A DNA stretch of 64,000 nucleotides from Isoperla grammatica (Eukaryota; Arthropoda; Insecta; Plecoptera; Perlodidae): assembly GCA_945910005.1 (NCBI GenBank), contig OX246740.1, positions 46,890,526-46,954,525 of the forward strand, in the 5' to 3' direction. Positions within the stretch are counted from its first letter, which is position 1. Each line of letters begins with the position of its first letter. The notes under the pieces are model-generated. The model saw only the letters and a program-made list of their open reading frames with translations, ran no database searches and was not told the origin of the DNA. Position numbers and translations under genes: made by a program. This document shows positions 9,601 through 23,345 of this stretch, in pieces.

Positions 9601-11704
9601 TCCAATCAGCGGCCGAGTTTCACGCAAAGAAGTTAATAGTTTCACGCAAACTCGGCCATTGATTGGAGCTCGCGCCTTCGCTTCGTTGCAACGCGTAGCT
9701 GTAAACGTACCATAAGACAAGCAAATCACGGCGTTCTAGATCAATTCTGAAAATCATCCAAGTTGAATGTGTTTAGTTACCAAGACGTGCATGTTGGTAG
9801 CATTGGGTTGCGGACCCGGTACGCCGCGTGTCTCGAGGCCTGCCGCTACCTTCTGGCGCTCCTCGTTGTGCAGTGTTACGATGGTAGTCTGTTCAGCTGT
9901 AGTTACCCCATAGGTCGACTTCACCAGCTTGCTGTTTGCCCTGCATTGGGAGCCGGCTGATAAGTCCTAGCAACACAACAAGTTGTCTTATCAAGTTGTT
10001 CACAGAGATTCCGGGGCCTCATTCCTGTACTTTTTTTTAATTCTTCTTAACTCTCGCTATAACCCCGGGATCATTTTAACATGTCCATGTTAAAATGATC
10101 CCGGGGTTAACTCCTTCCCATGCTTTCCTGCATTTAAGAAGAGTTATCTCGACAATACTTTGAAATGCCGCTATTTTGTCAATGCCCGTGTGTATGGTTT
10201 CACAAATGTCACATTTCATGGCTACGTTACTTTATGTGTTTATTGAAGTTTATACACAATTTTGTGTATTTATAGTTCATTATATAGGTCCTACATATAT
10301 AAAAATGTAGTTTTATTGAGTATTTTATCAACGTTTTGAGGTTATTGGACTGTTTTTGTTTGTTATTGTTTTTTTGTTGTCTCGTTTTTCAACAATGTCT
10401 TCCTTCGATCGGCGTCTCAATTGCTGACTCCTGATTGGCTATTGACTAACACCGGGAATAAGTTTGCAAATGTACTGGAATGAGGCCCCTGGTGGGGATG
10501 TCACGAAGATATTGGAATAGTATTGGACTAGATATCGCATGAACTGCTGTAGGGATAAAAAATTGAAGCAAAATTTATATGGCATTATATGGCTTGAGTC
10601 ATTATAAGATCAAGATGCACATGTTCATAATTTATGTTTTAAATTAATAAAGTGACAATCCTTACAAAAGGTACTAACAAACTAAAATTTACTACTGACT
10701 AGACGGTTATAGCTAAACAAATTAATTGAACCGTACACAAACAACAAGCTGCTTAAAAATAAAATTGTCTAATATTGGAAAACAAACCTTAAAAACGTTT
10801 GCAAAATGTCACAAATAATTGTTTTTCAGCGTTAAAAATTAAAAACTTATGAGCAGTCACTATCGCTACACTTTTCTTCATTATTTGCGATGTTATTATT
10901 TTGACAGCTTGTTGTTTGTCCATAAGTTCAATTTATATGTTCGATTGTTGTAGTTCAGATGTTACGTCAGTTGCAGGTTCACTATAGTGGAAATAAACTC
11001 CCAAACTATAGGCTATCCACCAAATTTACCCCATTTCCGGTTCACCTGTCACAAGTCCATTTATGTGAATATTTGAAAGATTGAAAAGTGTCTGGGACAT
11101 ATTTAGAACACATTTCCGCCCCGATTTTTGTTATTTAAGTTTTCAACTTCGATGTCGATTTTTAATGTTTAGCGATAAGTTTTAAAGCATTAATTTTCTT
11201 TAAATTTAGCATTAATTATGTTAAATGTAGCACTTGACAGCATCTATTTTTTCTTTTCATCAAAACCTTGAATGTAAGGGGTTTCTTACAATTATAACGG
11301 CAAATTACGTGTAGATATTGCTTATTAATCCAATTGTAACTATTTAAAGTGTGAATACAATTCTTAGCCAAAAATAAGTTCAAATACGAATTTGAACAGC
11401 TTATTTTTGTAAAATTAGCATTTTGTAGCATTTTCAAAACGATTTTCACGGATTTACATCTAAAACCTAAAACTCTAAGAATAGAACGTATCTCTAGTCA
11501 TGTATATAGTCATTACATGGAGAGACAACCTTAAAATCGTAGCTAGTATATCGATTATGGTGTATTAGTGTTTCTTACCTGGAATTTGCACATCGTATGA
11601 GCCCTATTAGCACAGACCGTACAGTAGTCGGAACTGGGGTTGGCACTCAACACAGTAGAAACTGCCAACATGGCGAACAGCGCAAAGACCGTGTGTAAAT
11701 ACAT
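6446..11704 (-). CDS. Complete four-exon CAP-superfamily secreted protein (antigen-5 / SCP-like)
   Basis: Exons on the minus strand: 11704-11579 (126 nt), 9966-9781 (186), 8440-8223 (218) and 6698-6446 (253, with stop). Splice phases are 0, 0 and 2, each with AG/GT borders. They join to 783 nt, 260 residues, close to the usual length of arthropod antigen-5-like proteins. The protein has a signal peptide (about residues 1-21) and an N-terminal DYCTVC...HTMCKF cysteine motif. The CAP domain includes [35 protein letters not shown], the antigen-5-type VGQN, HYSRMVW and [11 protein letters not shown] short cysteine-rich tail ends it. Family members are secreted into saliva, venom, haemolymph or cuticle; their activities vary, so I assign none here. 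Of the usual CAP cavity residues, the first His is replaced (CTALRDTC where relatives have HD) and GEN is GQN. The introns are full of small repeats. Confidence 0.9.
6699..7208. other. CAP intron 3, unannotated part
   Basis: AT-rich. An A/T palindromic patch lies around 6762-6850 (GAATTTTTTTCTTTT against AAGAAAAAAAATTC). A possible tRNA-like GGGTTTGATTCTGGC at 7169 is too weak to call. Confidence 0.4.
7209..8209. mobile_element. Tandem array of seven related MITE units (PIF/Harbinger-like ends)
   Basis: Seven units of about 143-150 bp begin near 7209, 7361, 7506, 7648, 7791, 7939 and 8087; the last is cut at its right end. Each runs from GGTCTTACAATCTCC through TGATTGGTGGTTGCCATGG and AGCTATTCGACGAATAAG to GGGACATTGTAAGACTGG, so its ends are inverted repeats. 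Some junctions carry TAA between ends (GGACCTAAGGGC), which fits a 3-bp TWA target duplication. Units 4+5 and 6+7 are nearly identical pairs, so part of the array grew by a secondary duplication of about 290 bp. A solitary inverted copy is at 35317-35472. Confidence 0.85.
8223..8440 (-). CDS. CAP gene exon 3 (CAP core)
   Basis: Acceptor CTCTAACAG| and donor |GTAAGT, 72 codons plus 2 nt. It encodes [30 protein letters not shown] and [10 protein letters not shown]. The donor lies only about 14 bases from the end of the MITE array. Confidence 0.9.
8501..8842 (+). pseudogene. C-terminal fragment of a non-LTR retrotransposon reverse transcriptase ORF
   Basis: From 8501 the plus frame reads [14 protein letters not shown], then [13 protein letters not shown] and [18 protein letters not shown] plus RGRPRxRW plus W..DR..W is the recognisable tail of many non-LTR retrotransposon ORF2 proteins. 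No RT motifs precede it; upstream sequence in this frame is the antisense of CAP exon 3. It is a 5'-truncated copy in CAP intron 2, opposite in orientation to the gene. The Lys/Glu-rich end after residue 120 may be degenerate. Confidence 0.6.
9177..9374. mobile_element. 198-bp MITE with TTAA ends
   Basis: TTAAGGATGGTCCACACAG at the left is mirrored by CTGTGTGGACCAGCCTTAA at the right, with further pairing of AGATTTTTTAAG. TTAA at both borders suggests a TTAA-specific transposase (piggyBac or Kolobok type). It lies in CAP intron 2. Confidence 0.8.
9434..9753. mobile_element. Nested inverted-repeat element, about 320 bp
   Basis: Outer 18-bp ends TTTTCAGAATTGATCTAG (9434) and its reverse complement (9736-9753) enclose a strong inner hairpin at 9551-9717. 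The inner arms contain TAGCTACGCGTTGC, GCGAAGCG and ggCCGAGTTT, and the loop is near 9634. Part of the outer arms (AATCACGG) also pairs. It lies in CAP intron 2 next to exon 2. Confidence 0.75.
9781..9966 (-). CDS. CAP gene exon 2 (start of CAP domain)
   Basis: Acceptor TTGCTAG| and donor |GTAACT, 62 codons, phase 0 at both ends. It encodes the linker with a Cys, then [19 protein letters not shown] and [15 protein letters not shown], the first helix and loop of arthropod CAP domains. A nearer AG (TTATCAG|CC) was rejected because it breaks the frame with exon 1. Confidence 0.87.
10013..10489. mobile_element. 477-bp MITE with internal palindrome
   Basis: The ends GGGGCCTCATTCCTGTAC (10013) and GTACTGGAATGAGGCCCC (10472) are an 18-bp inverted pair with one mismatch. 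Inside, 10060-10108 is a perfect palindrome around CATGTCCATG with arms TAACCCCGGGATCATTTTAA. It lies in CAP intron 1. Confidence 0.75.
11579..11704 (-). CDS. CAP gene exon 1 (signal peptide and N-terminal cysteines)
   Basis: ATG at 11704; 42 codons; ends CAG|GTAAGA in phase 0. It encodes a hydrophobic leader followed by [17 protein letters not shown]. The start is favoured by the TATA box about 70 bases upstream and by a good signal peptide. It parallels the exon at 109-435 but lacks the Ala/Pro/Thr insert. Confidence 0.88.
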
Positions 11705-11773
11705 TATTGTGCGGTGGGTCGGTTTCTATATTAAAACCTGTACCGTAATAACTAACACAGTTCTGAAACCGGC

Positions 11774-11781
11774 CTTTTATA
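11774..11781 (-). promoter_or_regulatory. TATA box of the CAP gene
   Basis: TATAAAAG on the minus strand, in the context GGGTATAAAAGGCC. A TTAGTT initiator-like motif follows about 26-31 bases later, placing transcription start near 11750 and giving a short 5' leader before the ATG at 11704. Confidence 0.65.
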
Positions 11782-11799
11782 CCCTGAAGTTCATCGTTT

Positions 11800-16027
<4,228 letters not shown>

Positions 16028-16161
16028 TAACTTCTCTTTACGTTCTCTCAAGGCATGAAAGCATACTTTGAATAAATTATTTCTCCTTACATATATACTA
16101 AGAGCATGGAACCTTGTGGCTGCGTATTGCAGTACAGTTTCGGCCATGGAAACAGTATGAT

Positions 16162-16694
<533 letters not shown>

Positions 16695-16852
16695 TATTGT
16701 TGCAATACATACAAACTCGGTCAAAACCGGCATAAACATGTTGTACGGACACAAATGTCAAGTATTTCCATGTGTTTACCTTATAAAAATCTATACTTAG
16801 AACTACTTAATAAATCATTGTTCACATTATTTTTTCCAAACCGAACTGTGGA

Positions 16853-16945
16853 TGCTATGTACGGTCGTGGCCGATTTGTACTCATCCCAGCATTCGCTCT
16901 TTGTACGGTGGTAAACCACGAAAACCACCATCGGGATGGATAACT
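16853..16945 (+). repeat. Possible fragment of a dispersed repeat
   Basis: CCCAGCATTCGCTC, GGTAAACCACGAAAACCACC and ATCGGGATGG resemble the body of insect interspersed repeats that carry 'CCCAGCATTCGC ... AAACCACGGAAAACC'. Recognised from general pattern only. Confidence 0.3.
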
Positions 16946-16957
16946 TCTTGAAGTCTT

Positions 16958-17327
<370 letters not shown>

Positions 17328-17419
17328 TTGAGGTGAATACATCCCAAGTGAAAAAATTAGCTAATACAACGGTTTTCCGTGATGCTCACAAACTAAACCC
17401 GACGAGTTTAATAATACTC

Positions 17420-17619
17420 NNNNNNNNNNNNNNNNNNNNNNNNNNNNNNNNNNNNNNNNNNNNNNNNNNNNNNNNNNNNNNNNNNNNNNNNNNNNNNNNN
17501 NNNNNNNNNNNNNNNNNNNNNNNNNNNNNNNNNNNNNNNNNNNNNNNNNNNNNNNNNNNNNNNNNNNNNNNNNNNNNNNNNNNNNNNNNNNNNNNNNNNN
17601 NNNNNNNNNNNNNNNNNNN
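17420..17619. other. Assembly gap, 200 N
   Basis: Exactly 200 N, likely a placeholder length. The left edge ends TAAACCCGACGAGTTTAATAATACTC, which recurs with one extra base at 24452-24476, so the gap probably sits in or next to a repeat. Confidence 0.98.
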
Positions 17620-17670
17620 GCCTTGCGTGACTGTAGTCCCGTAGGCCTCCATCTGCTGTAACGGAGCCAC
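17620..17670 (-). CDS. Possible exon start cut by the gap
   Basis: On the minus strand the acceptor GCTCTCCTAG| is followed by an open frame V-A-P-L-Q-Q-M-E-A-Y-G-T-T-V-T-Q-G that runs into the gap. Short and unmatched to any family; it could be chance. Confidence 0.2.
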
Positions 17671-17952
17671 CTAGGAGAGCGTTCCAGCGACGTTGAAAGC
17701 TGAACTATTGTATTCTAGTAGTTTTGTAGCACAACATAAACACAGAGCACATTCAAACTAAGATAGTTGATAAACAAAGCGTCAGCCTTTAAAGAAAGCC
17801 ATTGTCAAGAATTGCTCACATCCAATTGTTGCTGATCCCTGCACTGTGAAAAATAGCAAAACTTACATACATATACAGAACCACCAGTTGAATACCACCA
17901 AAACACTCGTTGGTCGACGTTGGGTAGGGGTTTAGGGGGGGGGGGGCGACAT

Positions 17953-18140
17953 TGGTCTAGGTTCAACGATTAGGCGTTGGATTCGTAAACCGCGGTCAAA
18001 CTAACTAGGTTCGAAACCCAGCTTGGGAAAAAACCTGATGCAAAACTATATCTCCACAACCATCCACTCATCGTGTCGAGGAGTCTCGTTGCTCAGACCC
18101 AAATACCATAATCAGCACCACCGACCCCTTTAAGTTATCA
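17953..18140 (+). mobile_element. Second tRNA-derived SINE family (head and body)
   Basis: TTGGTCTAGGTTC...ATTAGGCGTTGGATTCGTAAACC resembles a tRNA D-arm and anticodon arm, followed at tRNA-like spacing by a perfect box B GGTTCGAAACCC. The body then runs AGCTTGGGAAAAAACC, GAGGAGTCTCGTTGCTCAGACCC and a CCACCGACCCC end. Only one good copy is in the window; 1745-1810 may be a relic. Confidence 0.55.
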
Positions 18141-18184
18141 GTGTGTGTGTAACACGTTATTATCTCTCTCTGTTGAACACACAG

Positions 18185-18355
18185 GTGAAAACAACAGCCT
18201 ACCCAGTATACGGCAACAGAGTGAGTCCTATAGGGATCCAACTGCTGACCAATAAAATTTGCAAGTTGATTAAAGAGAAAATCCCAAACGGAATATATGA
18301 AGACGTGAGACAGTACAGCAACCTGCCTGAAGCGGAAGGTTGTAACTTTGTTAAG
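18185..18355 (+). CDS. Unassigned 171-nt coding exon, phase 0
   Basis: A pyrimidine-rich acceptor (TTATCTCTCTCTGTTGAACACACAG|) and a consensus donor (AAG|GTAAAT) bound exactly 57 codons with no stop. The translation includes YPVYGNRVSPIGIQLL, KLIKEKIPNGIYEDVRQY and AEGCNFVK, which has ordinary globular-protein composition and local GC above the flanks. I do not recognise the family. It does not match the expected next part of STK32 although its phase (0) would fit. It could belong to a nested gene, or to a different locus joined through the gap. Confidence 0.6.
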
Positions 18356-18489
18356 GTAAATATAATATTAATACGTTACTTGCTTTGGCAAGTGTTGAAA
18401 GTAATGGGGAGATTTAAAATAGTAATAGTAATCAGACGTATTGTGGTGTTGATTTGGCAAATTTTGCCAGGCATCTAATGTCAGTTATA

Positions 18490-21400
18490 CATTTAAATCT
18501 GTTTCATTATGAATGTAACTTCCTTTCCCCAAAAAAATTTGTTACTAAAAAGGATATTATGTAAAGAAACATTAAAAATTGTTACCACCCATTCATTTGT
18601 TTCTGTTTACTGCCCCTAGTACAGAGGGAGAATATATTCGATTAATTCTTCCTTCAAATATCCAGAGTTGGAACGTTGTTCTTCTCTAACTAGCTGCCAG
18701 TTAAGAGGATTCTAGTCGACGGGGCCAACTCCAAGCTGAGAGATCGTACGGAAAAAGATGTTTCGGTGAGCGCACAGTGGGCGGAGATTGTTACTCTGTT
18801 CGTTCATTCTCGGGTGAGATCGTAACTACCCCCGTTTCGTTGACTGGCGCTGGTCACGTGACCCACCAGTAGGTCTCACGCAGCGGAGGAGTTCGTATCG
18901 GGCCGCTGTACAAGAACAAACCGCTTCCGCACGCGGTAGCCGTACGTTTTAGGTACGAATGTTGTATGCGCGTAGCGTAAATATATCGTAACTTACGACG
19001 GGGTCACGATAAAACATACATACATACAAAGTACGATGCTCCGTTAGACTACATCTAAAGCCTACAATGCTCGCCATTGACGTAACGGGTTGTAAGAGAG
19101 GAGCATAGGAACCACTTCCACAACAACAACAAAAACAACAACAACGACCACGAAAATAACAGTAACGCACACCCATAGACACAGACGTCTAAAAAAATGT
19201 GTGCGTGTGAGCATATAGTCTATATCGTAGTCGTAGCTGTGGGGTACGTCGTAAAAACCCCAAAATAATAATCTCGTAAATGGCTTTGACAGCTGTTACT
19301 AGTGACTATAAACACAAATGGAATGATAAATGAAACAGCTATCATTACGTCAACTTGATGGCGCTGGGTCAAATATTATAAACAAAACAAAGTGACGGAC
19401 ACGTTTACTGACAGTGCGAATAGATGATTTTCAAAACTGATGTATGTAGGACCCTTTCTAAATCGTCAATGATTGAATCGTTACAATGAAATCGTCAATG
19501 AAATCGTCACTAATTTCAAATGTGGCGTTTCTAGTACGGATGGAGAGTTGTTATGTTCAGTTTCACTTTCATTCATAACTTCCACGTCTGACTCGCCCCA
19601 TTCACTCTTGTCAGGCCACAAGCTGCATCCTGGCCTGGGTTCCCCTTTTCCAACGTGTTTCAGGGGTGTAGACGAACCAATTTCAAATGTGGCGTTTCTT
19701 GGGCGGGTGGAGAGTTGTTACCACCGACTGTTTCAACGTCCAAGCTTTAAAGAATGCAATTATTAAATAATTGATTCCCTTTTTCAAACATAGTTACATA
19801 ATATTATCAGAGATTACATTCGTGCCAGGGTAGGCGGGGGCGGCAAAACTACCAAATCAGATGCCAGACTTGAAGTTTGTGGTCACATGCAGGGTGCACC
19901 TAGGCTAAAATGTGCAAAGCCAAATCATATATTTTCTTATTATATTCTATTAAAACTTATTTTTCGTTCCACCTGCTACAAAACTCAAAACGTTCCATTT
20001 ACATACCTAGACCCGTATTACCTAGGGGCACTGGTTTATGGTGAATACAATTACTCGATTTCGGTACAGTAACAGTTTCATTATCGGTTTATTGGCAGGT
20101 ATATAAAGCGAGGTTAATGTTTCAAAAATTGTGCATAAAGTGGTTCTTAAAATTTTCAAAAATCTTACTTTGTAAATATTAGCCTTCTACACAATTACGT
20201 CGAAAGAAAGACAGTATGCAATATGCATGTAAAAGTTGCGAGATACTCCTATGCGAGATGGATTGAGACACTATTTTTATGTCAACGCCAGCCAAAATAA
20301 AAAAAATCGCGTTGTAATAAAAAATATCTGGAAATTTAATGTTTTTCAACTTGAATTTCAGTGTTATTCACCAATTTACACTAAGTACACAAATGTCGGT
20401 GTTTGGCGGCGATTCAAATTTTCCCGGTTTAAAATGGATGAATTATCGATGATCATTATGTGAAATTAAACGACTCATCGACATTTAGGTGTTATCGTTA
20501 TCGTTATCATGGGTTTCTATCGATATTACGTGCGCGAGTCAAATAAATACATATTCTATTCATGATGATTGATGAAGCATTGGTTAGTTTTAATGCACTA
20601 TATAATGCACTAACTATGCATACTATTATTAAACCTTGAAAAAAAAATGCTAGAAAATTTACTAATAAAAAGACCATTTACATTCTTATAACTTTGAGTT
20701 CTTGAGGTATTGATGGAGGGGGGGTGTACCTACCTCTAAACTACGAGGGGGTGATGTGCTTTTAAATTCGCAAAGGGGTTTCACATCTGATATTTCCTTT
20801 ACGTCATAGCAACGGCCCAACGAGGCACATAGTAAATGGTATATCCCCTGGCAATTACTTTGTTTACTTGAATGTTTTATGAAGGTTAAAAAAGGGGTAA
20901 GTATAGAAATGCAAGGTGAATCACTGACAATCAGCCGGCCGCTCACTTCCGCGTTGACCTGGTACTGGTTTTGTTGGTGGAACGTCTGGCCTCCGGTATT
21001 AGGGGTTGGTTTCATTCATCCTTTCAAGTTTCTCAGAATCGTAAGCTATTTGCGGTGACTCCCCCCCCCCCCCCGCCCAGGTGTCACTAACAGTTAGGGC
21101 CATCGACCTTTGTAGATTGACTATATTGGCTTGAATATGTGGACGACAGGGACCTACTCATAGTTATTTCCATAAATACTTTTTAGTCGTCCATGTGGTA
21201 TGTAATTAAACATAATAATAAAACAAACTGCAATTTCCTACTTTTAGACGGTTATTTTCACGTGAGCAATGAAATACGTCGTAGGCCTACGTGTAAACTA
21301 CGGTAGGCAATAAACAAAAATGCAAAAAATTTGCAAAAAAGAGGCCAAGCCCAAAACGGAGAAGACAAACCGTTACAAACCAAAGAGGGCACACGTACAA

Positions 21401-22377
21401 AAATGCCAATTTCAAAAGAGGCTCAACATTTAAAGGGGTAATATCTAAAATTGTGGCCAAGCCAATTATTTATTTCCAATATATAAATATAGTTATTATA
21501 ATTAATTAAATAAACAAATATATAAATGTTTACATCACTTAATAATTGATAAATAAATAAATTACATTAATACAAAATTAAATTAACTTATTGAAACATT
21601 TCGAGGTGGGGAAAACAAAATGAACACACTGTAATTGTATTTATAATTAAAAGCTTGGCCGATGAATTTGCATTCTCAGTTTTATTTTCCAAGTACTGAA
21701 ATGTTTCTTGATGACATTATTAAATTGATTTTAAAGTTCATTAACTTGATGAGTTATTACCATTATTGCTTTATAGTACGTAATATTAATAATATATTAC
21801 CCCAAGCCAAATTACAAATTCATTACAATTAGAATAATACAATTACAATAATTTGTTCAATAGTAGGCCTAAAGTACAAGGTGGTAAGTAAAGATATATG
21901 TCTAAATGTTGTCAAATAGAGATAAAAATACAGCTAAGCATAAAGTTGGTGGCAGAACTCTGTCGGCCATGATTTGAAAGATAGGAGGTATCGGTAGCTC
22001 CACGGTGACTACCGACTACGGTGCTCTGTGCTAAAATCAGTGACATACGATTTGGCGCTTGATTTCGTTCTGCATTGTGATAGTCGGCTGTGACCGTAAA
22101 TCTAACTACAATGGAGAAATACTATTTGCTGGTACCTTCTAGCCTCGGAACGGGTGCAGTTATCACCTCAAATAAAATTGTGACAAATTTCAAATTTGAC
22201 AACTTTCAGGAATAGCCCCCAGTATATACTTGTGTATTGTTTTTTTTTTTACTTTAGGATAATATACTCAATAGTTTGAGTTAAATTCGCTTTAATTCAA
22301 ATTTGCACATCTTTCTAAATTTTTTTTGATTTCGTGTCTACGACAAAAAATGACAATTTACGCTCGAGTCCTAGCTG
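18490..22377. other. Non-coding stretch
   Basis: No gene supported. 18690-18960 is distinctly richer in GC and CpG than its surroundings and contains GGTCACGTGACCCACC; it may be a promoter or a repeat. A direct repeat of about 42 bp (AATTTCAAATGTGGCGTTTCT...GGAGAGTTGTTA) occurs at 19513 and 19679. A poly-C run lies at 21061-21074. Confidence 0.4.
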
Positions 22378-22525
22378 TGTTTTTTGTTTATTGTTATATT
22401 GTAACAACAAAATGCCCTTTTCAGGTCCACAATTGTTTATTTGATCGACTTGTTTTTTGTTTATTGTTATATTGTAACAACAAAATGCCCTTTCAGGTCC
22501 ACAATTGTTTATTTGATCGACTTGT
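22378..22525 (+). repeat. Tandem duplication of a 74-bp unit
   Basis: Two adjacent units run from TTTTTTGTTTATTGTTATA through AACAAAATGCCC and CAGGTCCACAATTG to TTTGATCGACTTG. They differ by about one base, indicating a recent duplication. Confidence 0.9.
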
Positions 22526-23271
22526 TTATAATACTTCATTGACAAGTTCTTTAAATATTCAATTGATTGTCGTAAAATCACCAATAAGCATTATATTAAT
22601 CTTTCAAATTTATGTAGGCCTACATTTCGTTTTATGTGTGTGTATATGTGTGCATTTTGCAATTAAAACATAATATGGTACCGGTATCGGCCTATTTGAC
22701 ATACTTTGACATAGGCTTCTCTTTGTTTGCATCGATACACGATTACGTTTCATTTAGCAAGAAACTATGCCAACTCACGCACGTTCATCTTCACGCACTC
22801 AAAGTTCATCTTCACGCACTCAAATGCACTCCCATCCCACACAGTAATCACGCAAGACCTCGAAACGTTTACAATATTGATATTATAAGAGGAGCAAATA
22901 TGGCGAGGTTTCTCCCAGCAAAAATATAATTTATGTTTTAGGGTTAGTTTAGTGCCTCGGAAGAGCTGTGCAAGGTGGACTCCAAATATATGGACTAAAT
23001 ATTAATTTTCTAAATCACGTCAGCCAATCACTGCCACCTTCTTTAGACGTCAATCTCATTGCTGATCTATGCTTTTTTTGCAGTTATTTAGATTTTAGAT
23101 GACTCCAAAGCAGTTTGACAGGGCCCAGGCTAATAATTCAAATGAAGGGGGCTGGGAAGTGAAAACTTTTATTCACAGCCACCTGGCAAATGGCATTAGA
23201 AAAGTAATAATGTATGCAGACGGTAGGGCTGTATAATGTTGTTACCAAGCCAAGTATTACAACGACTGCAA
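22526..23271. other. Non-coding stretch
   Basis: Nothing but a small duplication GTTCATCTTCACGCACTCAAA around 22785-22823. Confidence 0.45.
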
Positions 23272-23345
23272 CCGATAGTTGAGCGGTAACACGAGATACT
23301 ATTCGGGACGTTGCCGGTTAGATATTCGATTCCGTTATCACTTTG
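23272..23345 (+). repeat. Truncated SINE head related to the 16162 family
   Basis: CCGATAGTTGAGCGGTAACACGAGA, ATTCGGGACGTTGCCGGTT and TTCGATTCCG align with the tRNA-like head of the SINE at 57188 (CGATAGAGGTGGCTCAGC...ATTCGGGAGGTCGCCGGTTCGATTCCGG). The body is missing. Confidence 0.5.

Noticed and set aside
18690..18960. GC-rich patch as a promoter
   Set aside because: No core promoter motif or adjacent first exon could be supported.
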